Virus record (IMG/VR): IMGVR_UViG_3300026519_000058
Coordinates: 1 to 25,715 of that record
DNA length: 25,715 bases
From: a virus
Direction: 5' to 3' (one strand)
In this document: positions 14,450-21,868 of the stretch, piece after piece
How the letters are laid out: every line of letters starts with the position of its first letter
Numbering within the stretch: the stretch's first letter is position 1
Notes under the pieces: model-generated
Seen by the model: only the letters and a program-made list of their open reading frames with translations
Told to the model about the DNA's origin: nothing
Database searches by the model: none
Position numbers and translations under genes: made by a program

Positions 14450-15328
14450 ATGATCATCAACCAAGAAAACCTGCAAAAAGTCAACAAACTCTTTAAAAAG
14501 GAGTTTACCCAAACGCTCAACGACACACCGACCACACACGCCAAGGTCGCTACCCAGATCAAAGCCGGCACGCCGACGGTGGACTACGGATGGCTCGGGC
14601 AGTTCCCAAGCATGCGCAAATGGGTGGGAGATCGCGTGATCAAAGACCTCAAAGCCTACAAGTACACCATCACCAAAGATCGGTTCGAGTCAACCATTGA
14701 GGTCGATCGCGACTACATCTTGTACGACAATCTCGGCGTCATGAAGCCTGCGGTACAAGAACTCGCTCGTGCGTCAAAAAGCCACTACGACGAGACGGTT
14801 TGGGGGCTTCTGGAAGCCAACACGGCGTGCTACGACACCAAGAAGTTCTTCTCTACCGCGCACAGCATGGGCGGGACGACCTACGCCAACATAGGGACTG
14901 CGGCGCTTACGCAAGCGTCGTTTCTCGCCGCACGCAAAGCGATGATGGAGATCAAAGGCGAAGAGGGTAGACCGCTTGGCATCAAACCCAACCTACTCGT
15001 CGTACCGCCCGCCCTTGAAGCGACGGCGCTGGAGATCGCCAACGCCGAGACGATTGGCGGCAGTACCAACCTCACCAAAGGGATGGTCGAAGTGCTTGTC
15101 GTGCCGCACCTAACAAGCCAAACCGGCTGGTACCTGATGGACACCACGCGCGTGATCAAGCCGATCATCTTACAGATCAACCGTCCCATCACTCTTGAAG
15201 CGATGGACAGCGCCAAGGACGAAGCGGTCTTTATGCGCGCGGCATACCGCTACGGCGTGGATGCGGAACACAATGCCGGCTACGGGCTGTGGCAGCTGGC
15301 ATACTTTAGCGACGGCACGGTTGTGTAA
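14450..15328 (+). CDS. T: Major capsid protein (Mu gpT family)
   Basis: This 292-residue protein has the Mu gpT-type signatures VDYGWLGQFPSMRKWVGDRV, YTITKDRFESTIEVDRD and KPNLLVVPPALEATALEI near the middle, and ends with RYGVDAEHNAGYGLWQLAY. It forms the HK97-fold icosahedral shell. It follows the protease/scaffold gene by 12 bases with AAGGAGA upstream. Length matches the family (about 300). Confidence 0.95.
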   Translation: MIINQENLQKVNKLFKKEFTQTLNDTPTTHAKVATQIKAGTPTVDYGWLGQFPSMRKWVGDRVIKDLKAYKYTITKDRFESTIEVDRDYILYDNLGVMKPAVQELARASKSHYDETVWGLLEANTACYDTKKFFSTAHSMGGTTYANIGTAALTQASFLAARKAMMEIKGEEGRPLGIKPNLLVVPPALEATALEIANAETIGGSTNLTKGMVEVLVVPHLTSQTGWYLMDTTRVIKPIILQINRPITLEAMDSAKDEAVFMRAAYRYGVDAEHNAGYGLWQLAYFSDGTVV

Positions 15329-15351
15329 CGCGCCGCCGCTAGGGAGTCGTG

Positions 15352-15669
15352 ATGGTAGAGCTACTGCAAGAGCGACTGCTTCAGATCCTATCCAACCCCG
15401 ACGAGGTCGAGGTGGGACTGGTTGAGACCATCTCCGCCGAGGCGCTTGAGATCGTCGGGGATCGGGATCTGGCGCAACCGCTCATCCTCGATATCGCCGT
15501 TTACCGTTACCTTCTCGTCAAAGGAGACCTGCGCACCGATGCGTACGAACGCGCCTACAAAGACGCGCTCAAAAAGCTTCAAGAGGCACCCAGATCGACA
15601 AGCGATACCGAGACTGAGGCATCGGACTACGGCATCGCCGTAGGTAGCAGGAGCGCGGCATGGATCTAG
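15352..15669 (+). CDS. Mu gp36-like head protein (DUF1320)
   Basis: This 105-residue protein begins VELLQERLLQILSNPDEVEV and contains IAVYRYLLVKGDLRTDAYER, which resembles the DUF1320/gp36 family, thought to be a head-tail connector adaptor. An in-frame GTG lies one codon upstream of the ATG at 15352; the ATG has better spacing from GGGAG. Overlaps the next gene by 10 bases. Confidence 0.8.
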   Translation: MVELLQERLLQILSNPDEVEVGLVETISAEALEIVGDRDLAQPLILDIAVYRYLLVKGDLRTDAYERAYKDALKKLQEAPRSTSDTETEASDYGIAVGSRSAAWI

Positions 15670-16001
15670 CCGCCGCTCTAGGCAAAGCCAAAGCGCTGGT
15701 ACCAAACGCCGTGATGCTAACCAAGCCGATCAACGCCGAGGGGGACTATCTCTTCTTCTCGCATATCAGCTTCGAGGGCACGCGACTGCGCTACCACTTT
15801 AGCTTGTATCTCGCGCGCAAGCGGCTGCGTACCGACTTGGCCAACTTGCAGCGTACCCTCTCCCCGCTCATCGAGGAGCGCGGCGAACTGCTGACAATGG
15901 AGAAGATGACACCAATAGCGCTCGAGGGACTCTTTGTAGTCTATCAGCTGGACTTCTCGATGCACGAAGACTACATCAAGGATGATGCATGGCTAACATG
16001 A
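15660..16001 (+). CDS. Head-tail completion protein (Mu gp37-like)
   Basis: This is a 113-residue protein with SHISFEGTRLRYHFSLYLA and a C-terminal EGLFVVYQLDFSMHEDY beta segment. Its position directly after the gp36-like gene and its size fit the Mu gp37/DUF1834-type neck or tail-terminator proteins, although the sequence match is only approximate. It overlaps both neighbours (10 and 13 bases), showing coupled translation. Confidence 0.6.
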   Translation: MDLAAALGKAKALVPNAVMLTKPINAEGDYLFFSHISFEGTRLRYHFSLYLARKRLRTDLANLQRTLSPLIEERGELLTMEKMTPIALEGLFVVYQLDFSMHEDYIKDDAWLT

Positions 16002-16462
16002 AGCAGCAGCAAGCGTTTAAACTCTATGCGCAAAATGTACCGCTGACGCAGATCGCTACGGCAGTAGGCGTATCGCGCCAGACGGTAGCCAACTGGCGCA
16101 AAAAGCTCGACTGGGACAAAGAGCTGCTCATGGATGCCACCGACGAGAGCGAACGCGCCGCGGCGGAGCAGCGCTTTATCGCGCAGCTCATTCGCAACTA
16201 CGAATCGGCGCTGGAGGAGATCGAACACTCAGAGCTTCCTAAAAAACTCGAACTCATCGAACGCTACGCCAAGAGCTACTACAAGCTCAAGACCACCGCC
16301 ACGGACGCGCAAACAGCGTGTGAAAAGCGTGTGCGCACGGTTGCGTATGAAACTATCACCCGCATCGCAGATATGGCGATACGCCACAGTGCCGCGGGCG
16401 TGGCGGAGTTTATCGCCGATCATGCCGACGAGATCGTCGCGCTGGTCAAGGAGAGAAAATGA
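15989..16462 (+). CDS. Terminase small subunit (Mu gp27-like)
   Basis: This 157-residue protein has an N-terminal helix-turn-helix at about residues 7-40 (LYAQNVPLTQIATAVGVSRQ followed by TVANWRKK) and a long helical remainder suited to oligomerisation. It recognises phage DNA and feeds the large terminase, whose gene overlaps its stop by 4 bases. In Mu-type phages packaging starts at one phage end and takes in flanking host DNA. Start at ATG 15989 overlapping the preceding gene. Confidence 0.85.
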   Translation: MANMKQQQAFKLYAQNVPLTQIATAVGVSRQTVANWRKKLDWDKELLMDATDESERAAAEQRFIAQLIRNYESALEEIEHSELPKKLELIERYAKSYYKLKTTATDAQTACEKRVRTVAYETITRIADMAIRHSAAGVAEFIADHADEIVALVKERK

Positions 16463-17931
16463 CTCCAGATATCGAAACGCTGCGCGACTACCTAAAAAGC
16501 CTGCCCGAACTTGCCGACAAAGGTAGAGAGGCGCGTGTGCGCAAGGCGCGGTCGAATCTGTGGTATATGGCAAAGACCTATTTTGCCCACCATATCGAGT
16601 TTGCCCAAAGCGAGCAGAGCCGTTTTCGCAAATTTGTCCACCGGCATCTGCCGCACAGGATGCAGAAGTACCGCATCGTAGCGCTTACCGCGTACCGCGG
16701 TGCGGCGAAGACCACGACGGTGAGCAACCTCTTTGTGCTCAACCAAGTCACAAAAAAAGAGCGCCGCTTCATCCCCATCATCTCCTCAACAGACACCCTG
16801 GCAAAGAGCATCTTCGAGGTGGTGCGCGTGGAGCTGGAAGAGAACGCGCGTTTTCGCAGAGACTTCAACATCGAGGTACTCAAGTCCAACGACAACGAGA
16901 TCATCCTCAAAAGCGACGGGCACCTGATGAAGCTGATGTGCGCGGGTGCGGGGGCGAAGATACGGGGGGTGCGTTTTTTGTCGTGGCGTCCCGACCTGAT
17001 CATCCTGGACGATATCGAAAACGACGAGAATGTCGAGTCCAAGACCCAGCGCGAAAAGCTCTGGCGATGGTACACCAAGGTCATCAAGAAGCTCCCATCA
17101 AGACGCGGAGAGCACAACATCATCATCGTAGGCACCATCCTGCATCACGACTCGCTGCTATCGCGCATCGCCAAAGACAAAAGCGTCTACTATCGCAACT
17201 TTCCGCTCGTCACGGATATGCGCACCTTTGCGCTGGACGATCCGAGCTTGGACAAAGAAGCGATCCGCGCCGAGTACGACGAGGACAAAGAGAGCTTTAT
17301 GCAAGAGTACCAAAACATCCCGATCTCGCGCGATGCGCTGCTCTTTTCGCAGTACGAAACATTCGAGACGATGCCGCGCTGCGATGCCTACTTCATCGGG
17401 GTCGATCCGGCGATGGGCAAAGCCAAAGGCGACTACTTCGCCATCGCGATTTTGGGCTACAAAGCGGAAGAGAAGCGACTCTATCTCACGGCACGAGGCT
17501 ACAAGAAAAACCCCACGCAGATGATCGGCACGCTGCTTAGCGTCTATGTGCGCTACTCCAAGATCGCACGCACGATGATGGCGATCGAGACGATCGCCTA
17601 TCAGGAGTTTTTCAAAGATGTCTTTCAGCGTAGCGCCAAAGAGGCGGGGCTGGTACCGTCGGTAATGAGCCTGAAAAACAGCATCGCCAAAGAGATACGC
17701 ATCAACGCGCTCGCGCCGCTGATTGCTGATGGCACCATCCTTATCGACGAGAAAGCTTCACTGCTAAGAGAGGAGCTTGACACCTACCCCAAGTCGCCCC
17801 ACGACGACCTGCTCGATGCGGCGGAGATGGCAAAGCGCCTCTATGAGAGAGGCGGCGGCATCGACTACAAGAGAGTCGCCCGGATGCAACAGGGGCTAAA
17901 ACGCTTCAAAACGCTATCAAAAGCCTTTTAG
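16459..17931 (+). CDS. Terminase large subunit (Mu gp28-like)
   Basis: This 490-residue packaging motor has an ATPase domain with a Walker A-type AYRGAAKTTT (about residues 78-87), Walker B DLIILDDIEND (179-189) and a coupling motif near IIIVGTILHH (221-230). The C-terminal RNase H-like nuclease has FIGVDPAMG (Asp316), Glu377 (AIETIAYQEF) and HDDLLDAAEM (Asp449/450, Asp453) as probable metal ligands. All key residues are present, so it should be active. Length is typical of Mu-like terminases. Confidence 0.95.
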   Translation: MTPDIETLRDYLKSLPELADKGREARVRKARSNLWYMAKTYFAHHIEFAQSEQSRFRKFVHRHLPHRMQKYRIVALTAYRGAAKTTTVSNLFVLNQVTKKERRFIPIISSTDTLAKSIFEVVRVELEENARFRRDFNIEVLKSNDNEIILKSDGHLMKLMCAGAGAKIRGVRFLSWRPDLIILDDIENDENVESKTQREKLWRWYTKVIKKLPSRRGEHNIIIVGTILHHDSLLSRIAKDKSVYYRNFPLVTDMRTFALDDPSLDKEAIRAEYDEDKESFMQEYQNIPISRDALLFSQYETFETMPRCDAYFIGVDPAMGKAKGDYFAIAILGYKAEEKRLYLTARGYKKNPTQMIGTLLSVYVRYSKIARTMMAIETIAYQEFFKDVFQRSAKEAGLVPSVMSLKNSIAKEIRINALAPLIADGTILIDEKASLLREELDTYPKSPHDDLLDAAEMAKRLYERGGGIDYKRVARMQQGLKRFKTLSKAF

Positions 17932-17973
17932 CATACTCGGGGTTAGGTCAAAAGTAGTTAAACGAAATTGAAA

Positions 17974-17996
17974 GCGTTTAAACGGGGTTTAAACGC
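17974..17996. repeat. Perfect 10-bp inverted repeat between terminase and portal genes
   Basis: The 88-base gap between the terminase and portal genes holds GCGTTTAAAC-GGG-GTTTAAACGC, a perfect inverted repeat containing two GTTTAAAC palindromes. A third half-like GTTAAACG lies just upstream (17957-17964). There is no T-run after it, so a terminator is unlikely. A protein-binding site, for a repressor, activator or the transposase, is more plausible. The same GTTAAACG core recurs in the hairpin at 25284-25321. Confidence 0.6.
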
Positions 17997-18019
17997 AGTT
18001 ACAAAAAGGAGTAAAGCGC

Positions 18020-19444
18020 ATGTTTAGACAGTGGTTTCGCAAACAACAAGATCCCCAAAAGGCACTGCCGCCCATCCGTTACGACAGCGAAGCGGCGTTT
18101 ATCACCATCGAGGCGGTCAAAAGTGCCCTCGAAGAGAACGATATCGCCAAGATCGTCAAACTCTTTTCGCTCTTTGAGGCGCGAGATCTCAAGATCGCCG
18201 AAGGGATCGAGAAGCGCCAAAACGCCCTAGCGACCATCAAGCCCGCCATCGAAGCGGGCGAAGCGGAGCGGCGGATCATCGACGCGATGTTCGATCGGGT
18301 CGATGTCTCCGATTATCTCTATGCGATATCCGACGCGGTCTATTACGGCTTTTCTATGGTCGAGCTGCACTACGAGATGCACGAGGGGATGCTGCTGCCC
18401 GTGCGCATTACCCATCACGAACCGACCTTGCTGCGGCGCGACCCAAAAAAAGGCTTCTATCTGCCCGGAAAAGAGGAGCGCCGCCACTACATCGATGCGC
18501 TCTCTCCTAGACTCTACCTCTACAACCACACCAAAAGCGACGCGCACCTCCACACCAAAGCGCTTGCCTATAAGCTGCTCTACTATGCGCTGCTCAAGCA
18601 TGTGACCATCGGCTTCAATGTCCAGTACTTCGACTCGCTCTCTGTGCCGCCGCTCATCGTCAAGTCTTCGCAGCTCTCCGACGAAGAGCACCTCCAAGCG
18701 CTCCAAAGCGCGCTCATGGCGCTCAAGTCCAACAGCTACGGGATCTTCCCCGATACGATCGATCTGGACTCGCTCAAGGTCGGATCGCAGGCCGATTTCC
18801 AAAAACTCATCGACTACTTCGACGCGCTCATCGCGCAGTACCTGGTCGGCGCCACATCCGTCGGAGACGGCAGCGCAGGCTCGATGGCGCTGGCAAAGAT
18901 CCAGCAAGAGCGCTTCAGCGAGAAGATCGCCTTTGACGCCGCGCGCGCGGCAAGAGGGCTCAAAGAGATCGTCACCCAAACCCTCGCGCTCAACCTCGCA
19001 CGCTTTAGCCCGCCCAAGATCACCCTGCCGGTACCCAACTTCACCGATGCGGAGCAGTTTGCCACCGTGGTCGAAAAGCTGGGAAACGGAGGGTACGATG
19101 TGGATACCGGCGATATCTCCGAACGCCTCGGCATCACCGTCACCAAACGCGCCGACATCTCCGCGCCGGCAACGCCGCAAAAAGAGGAGAACGCACGCCA
19201 AGAACACCTCGCGCGATCCAAGCCGCTGGATGCGGTGCAAGCGCGCATCGACACCGACGACATCAAGCAAGCCGAAGCGGCATTGGTGCGCCGCGTAGAG
19301 CGCGCGCTTAGCGAAGCAAACAGCTACGAAGAGGCGTACGCGATGCTGCATCAAGATCCAGGTACCGATATCGACGCGATGGAGGAACTGCTGCACCGCT
19401 ACATCGCCAACGCGCAGTTGATGGGAATGAGCGATGACATTTAG
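18020..19444 (+). CDS. Portal protein (Mu gp29 / DUF935)
   Basis: This is a 474-residue portal subunit that forms the dodecameric DNA gate. Signatures include ALEENDIAKIVKLFSLFEAR followed by DLKIAEGIEKRQNALATI near the N-terminus, YAISDAVYYGFSMVELHYE, and the YFDALIAQYLVGATSVGDGS stretch typical of DUF935. The C-terminal 100 residues are Ala/Glu-rich and helical. The ribosome site AAAAAGGAG precedes the ATG. It overlaps the F-like gene by 11 bases. Confidence 0.93.
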   Translation: MFRQWFRKQQDPQKALPPIRYDSEAAFITIEAVKSALEENDIAKIVKLFSLFEARDLKIAEGIEKRQNALATIKPAIEAGEAERRIIDAMFDRVDVSDYLYAISDAVYYGFSMVELHYEMHEGMLLPVRITHHEPTLLRRDPKKGFYLPGKEERRHYIDALSPRLYLYNHTKSDAHLHTKALAYKLLYYALLKHVTIGFNVQYFDSLSVPPLIVKSSQLSDEEHLQALQSALMALKSNSYGIFPDTIDLDSLKVGSQADFQKLIDYFDALIAQYLVGATSVGDGSAGSMALAKIQQERFSEKIAFDAARAARGLKEIVTQTLALNLARFSPPKITLPVPNFTDAEQFATVVEKLGNGGYDVDTGDISERLGITVTKRADISAPATPQKEENARQEHLARSKPLDAVQARIDTDDIKQAEAALVRRVERALSEANSYEEAYAMLHQDPGTDIDAMEELLHRYIANAQLMGMSDDI

Positions 19445-20672
19445 CTTTTCGCGCGATCCCAAAGAGGCGATTGCTTACCTCAAGGACAAAAAGCCCCAAC
19501 TGCATTTTGACTATGACGAGATCATGCACGAGGCGCACCACAAAGCCTTTACCGTCGCCAAGATCACGCGGCTTGATCTGCTTAGCGACATCCACGCATC
19601 GCTCATCCACGCGCAAAAAGAGGGTATCCCCTTAAACGAATGGAAAAAACGCCTAAAACCGACGCTCAAACAAAAAGGCTGGTGGGGCGATATCGAGGTG
19701 ACCAACCCGCGCACGGGGGAGGTGAAACAGATCTATGTCGGTTCGCGCCGGCTGCGCACGATCTTTTATACCAACGCCCGCGTCTCGTACAATGTCGGGC
19801 GCGCGCAGATGCAGTACGCGCTGCCTGAGGCGCAGTACCTGCGCTATGTGGCGATCCTCGATGGGCGCACCCGCCCGTCACACGCCAAAAACCACGGCGT
19901 CATCCGCCACCGTGACGATGCGTTTTGGGCGACGCACTACCCGCCAAACGGCTGGAACTGCCGCTGTCGCGTGCAAGCCTACAGCCTCAAGCAGATCAAA
20001 CGACAAGGCTGGGAGGGCAAACTCAACGCCCCGCTTTATGACATCGCGCACAGCGACTGGCGTTACGATGTGCGACACGATACGAAAAAAGCGCTGGAAG
20101 CCTACGCTAAAAAACGCATCGCCAAAGCGCCCAAAGAACTTGCTGCTGCCGCCGCGGCATCGATGAGCAAAACACCTTATGAAGTGCGCAAAAAGCAGCT
20201 CAACAAAATGATCGACGAAGTGATCGTCAACGAAGACCCAACCTATCCGATCAACGTCATCGAGATCGGAGTACTCACCGACGAAATCGTCAGCGCCATT
20301 AAGTCGGTGCTTGATAAAAAGGTGGAAACCTACGGGATCGTACTGGAGAAGTCCGCACTAATGCACGCATCGCCAAAACGCAAAGACGCATACAAAAACC
20401 CGAAAGGGTTAACCGTGGACAATATAAGAGAAATCGTCGATGTACTTGATAACCCGGCAGAGATATATATAGATACCGATCCAAAACACGGAGATCTCGT
20501 GTATGTTTTCCCTGACCAAACAAATACGGCGAAAAAAAACAAGATCATCATACATCCCAACAGGTCTGTTAAGAAATTTGGTAAGACGAATGCCGTCGTT
20601 ACGCTGGACAAAGGGAGCAAAAAAGAGATTGAAAAAAACATCGAGGCAGGAGTATATATACGCGTCAAGTAG
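19434..20672 (+). CDS. F: Mu F-like minor head protein fused to a toxin-like nuclease domain
   Basis: This is a 412-residue protein. Residues about 105-185 are the Mu F core: RTIFYTNARVSYNVGRAQM, ILDGRTRPSHAKNHGV and YPPNGWNCRCRV. From about residue 245 a separate domain begins, with LEKSALMHASPKRK (His311), NIREIVDVLDNPAEIY and LVYVFPDQTNTAKKNKIII. This pattern (helix, HA, helix ending NP, then beta strands) resembles the PBECR barnase/EndoU-like nuclease domains found at the C-terminus of F proteins in temperate phages (MuF polymorphic toxins). The domain may be delivered with the phage or act in the lysogen. The catalytic residues cannot be proved here. Its last codons are duplicated downstream at 21707. 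Base composition becomes more AT-rich towards the 3' end. Confidence 0.8.
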   Translation: MTFSFSRDPKEAIAYLKDKKPQLHFDYDEIMHEAHHKAFTVAKITRLDLLSDIHASLIHAQKEGIPLNEWKKRLKPTLKQKGWWGDIEVTNPRTGEVKQIYVGSRRLRTIFYTNARVSYNVGRAQMQYALPEAQYLRYVAILDGRTRPSHAKNHGVIRHRDDAFWATHYPPNGWNCRCRVQAYSLKQIKRQGWEGKLNAPLYDIAHSDWRYDVRHDTKKALEAYAKKRIAKAPKELAAAAAASMSKTPYEVRKKQLNKMIDEVIVNEDPTYPINVIEIGVLTDEIVSAIKSVLDKKVETYGIVLEKSALMHASPKRKDAYKNPKGLTVDNIREIVDVLDNPAEIYIDTDPKHGDLVYVFPDQTNTAKKNKIIIHPNRSVKKFGKTNAVVTLDKGSKKEIEKNIEAGVYIRVK

Positions 20673-20716
20673 CGGCGGGAGTCGAACCCGCAATATCCGC
20701 ACACACGCTGACAAAC
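20608..20716 (+). repeat. 109-bp direct repeat, copy 1 (end of F plus tRNA-like 3' half)
   Basis: This copy covers the last 21 codons of the F-like gene and 44 bases beyond it. It matches 21707-21815 with 3 differences in 109 bases, the differences all being in the coding part. The non-coding part carries GCGGGAGTCGAACCCGC, the reverse complement of a tRNA T-arm, but here the 5' half of the tRNA-like element is missing: the match stops at ACAAAC and continues into cargo DNA. Confidence 0.9.
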
Positions 20717-20815
20717 TAACCGGAAATATCATTATTTACGGACAGGAGATACGCGCCGACTGGTTGTTGCATATCACCATGCACTTTTTTGTTTTTTTTG
20801 AAAAAAATGAATAAA

Positions 20816-20873
20816 GTTAGAATATAACTAACTGATTTAATAATTATTTAAGGAAAGTTAGGCTATACTTAAC
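20816..20873 (+). promoter_or_regulatory. Cassette promoter with two operator-like sites
   Basis: Two 17-base sites, GTTAGAATATAACTAAC (20816-20832, perfect 5-bp arms) and GTTAGGCTATACTTAAC (20857-20873), begin 41 bases apart, close to four helical turns. The second overlaps the -10-like TATACT (20864-20869); the -35 is weak. A start near 20876 would give a short leader with AAGGAG ahead of ATG 20899. The layout suggests repression by a dimeric regulator, possibly the second cassette protein. Confidence 0.5.
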
Positions 20874-20898
20874 ATATATAAATAAAAAGGAGTACAAA

Positions 20899-21132
20899 AT
20901 GTATAACATCATTGATAGACTTGAGGCTAAAGGTTGGAGAGTAAGCACAGGTAGAGCAACTAATAACGATGGGTATATTATCGCAGAAAAAGACGGTAAG
21001 CGTATAACTATCGACTATATTAAGCCTGCCGACCAGTTCCGTGTAAAATCAAATAGTAAAGAGGTCTGGGTAAATGCAGACATGTACATACCTGAGGATC
21101 TTGATCCTGCGATTGAGGAGGTCATATCATGA
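20899..21132 (+). CDS. Cassette protein 1, 77 aa (unknown)
   Basis: This small acidic protein begins MYNIIDRLEAKGWRVSTGRA and continues with alternating strands (GYIIAEKDGKRITIDYIK; EVWVNADMYIPEDLD). The predicted fold is one helix then a small beta-sheet. It has no signal or membrane segment. AAGGAG lies 6 bases before the ATG, and the stop overlaps the next gene's start (ATGA), so the two are coupled. Surrounding DNA is clearly more AT-rich than the phage, suggesting recent acquisition. Immediately following a toxin-like domain, it is an immunity or antitoxin candidate by position only. Confidence 0.6.
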   Translation: MYNIIDRLEAKGWRVSTGRATNNDGYIIAEKDGKRITIDYIKPADQFRVKSNSKEVWVNADMYIPEDLDPAIEEVIS

Positions 21133-21575
21133 GAATGAATTGGGTAATCAATTATCATTTTTGTTTTGCAAAGCTAAATGATAATCATATGGAGGTAATT
21201 ATCCGTCAAACGGATGATCCTACCCCCCAAATCGTTAATAGAAAAAAAATCACTTTTGGATTTACAAAAATCGAAAGTGAAAAGAACTATCAGGCTTACA
21301 TTCGCCATATCTCTGATATACTTTTCGATAACATCATTAAAAATCCACAATTATTAGCAGAGTTGGGGTCTTCACTTGGTGATTCGTTTAATGAGTATAG
21401 TTGGATTGATTCTCGAAAAGCAGATATGTTTCAATGTCTTGGTAAATATCCAAAACAACAAGACTTAGCGGATTATCTCAACGTAAATAAGGCTACTGTT
21501 AGCGTATATCCGAAACAAAAAAAAGAGCTTATGCTCCATGGTCTTTGGCTTAAGAAGTTTTTGGGTGATCTTTGA
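21129..21575 (+). CDS. Cassette protein 2, 148 aa, possible HTH regulator
   Basis: The N-terminal 100 residues (WVINYHFCFAKLNDNHMEVI; KKITFGFTKIESEKNYQAYI) are of unknown fold. Residues about 107-140, YPKQQDLADYLNVNKATVSV followed by YPKQKKELMLHGLW, have the spacing of a helix-turn-helix (QQDLADYLNVNKATVSVY), so DNA binding is likely. It could bind the paired sites upstream of the cassette. It is AT-rich and coupled to the 77-residue gene. No family recognised; an antitoxin/immunity or regulatory role is inference. Confidence 0.6.
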   Translation: MRMNWVINYHFCFAKLNDNHMEVIIRQTDDPTPQIVNRKKITFGFTKIESEKNYQAYIRHISDILFDNIIKNPQLLAELGSSLGDSFNEYSWIDSRKADMFQCLGKYPKQQDLADYLNVNKATVSVYPKQKKELMLHGLWLKKFLGDL

Positions 21576-21601
21576 TCTTTGATCACTAAAATATTTTTTT
21601 T
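21565..21601 (+). terminator. Intrinsic terminator of the cassette
   Basis: GTGATC (21565-21570) pairs with GATCAC (21581-21586) across a 10-base loop. The stem is followed by TAAAATATTTTTTTT. The stem is short but the U-run is strong, and it lies at the end of the second cassette gene, which ends inside the loop. Confidence 0.45.
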
Positions 21602-21706
21602 GATGTTTTTGTGTTTGAAAAGAGCAGGATGCAACCTTTACTGTAAATAATATATGATTGCGACATTCTTTCTGTGTATTTTTGCCGTTTTTTATCTGTT
21701 TTTACA

Positions 21707-21772
21707 ACAAAGGGAGCAAAAAAGAGATTAAAAACAACATCGAGACAGGAGTATATATACGCGTCAAGTAGC
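21707..21772 (+). pseudogene. Orphan 3' end of an F/toxin gene
   Basis: The frame KGSKKEIKNNIETGVYIRVK-stop corresponds to the end of the F-like protein's toxin domain (KGSKKEIEKNIEAGVYIRVK) with three changes. It has no upstream homology and no start. Orphan C-terminal tips left behind the active gene are typical of polymorphic toxin loci. Confidence 0.7.
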
Positions 21773-21815
21773 GGCGGGAGTCGAACCCGCAATATCCGCA
21801 CACACGCTGACAAAC
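21707..21815 (+). repeat. 109-bp direct repeat, copy 2
   Basis: This is the downstream copy of 20608-20716 (106 of 109 bases identical). It contains a fragment of the last 21 codons of an F-like gene, ending in the same VYIRVK-stop, with no start or body: an orphan toxin tail. Beyond the repeat, the sequence continues into the complete tRNA-like element. Copy 2 is therefore probably the original junction of F to G, and copy 1 plus cassette the newcomer, or the reverse. Confidence 0.9.
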
Positions 21816-21861
21816 AGCGCACACGTCCCGCTACCACGTTGCGACCATCGCCACTTAACGC
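21761..21861 (-). ncRNA. tRNA-like structured RNA (degenerate or novel)
   Basis: Read on the minus strand, a perfect T-arm (GCGGG-TTCGACT-CCCGC, 21790-21774) directly abuts CGCTACTTGACGC (21773-21761). That 13-base strand pairs with GCGTTAAGTGGCG (21861-21849), with 11 Watson-Crick and 2 G:U pairs; the G:U pairs exist only in minus-strand RNA. A D-arm-like TCGC-AACGTGGTA-GCGG follows. A central hairpin GCGCT-GTTTGTC-AGCGT sits where an anticodon arm would be (TTG at the anticodon position). Acceptor to T-arm spans 89 bases, like a class II tRNA, but linker lengths are wrong and no CCA is encoded. So it may be a decayed tRNA or a tRNA-like regulatory RNA. Confidence 0.45.
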
Positions 21862-21868
21862 ATACGTC

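Noticed and set aside
16560-17540. 326-codon plus-strand frame inside the terminase gene
   Set aside because: Out-of-frame shadow of the terminase large subunit, with low-complexity Arg/His/Gln composition.
18227-19462. 411-codon open frame on the minus strand across the portal gene
   Set aside because: It is antisense to a clear DUF935 portal gene; GC-rich codon structure keeps the opposite frame open. No ribosome site and arginine/valine-rich random composition.
20409-20732. Minus-strand frames at 20409-20732 and 21586-21915 with nearly identical proteins
   Set aside because: The similarity comes entirely from the 109-bp direct repeat; both are antisense to the F end and tRNA-like DNA.
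21767-21855. Ordinary functional tRNA gene
   Set aside because: T-arm and acceptor-like stem are perfect, but the spacing between acceptor, D-arm and anticodon arm does not fit any standard tRNA and no CCA is present; reported as tRNA-like instead.
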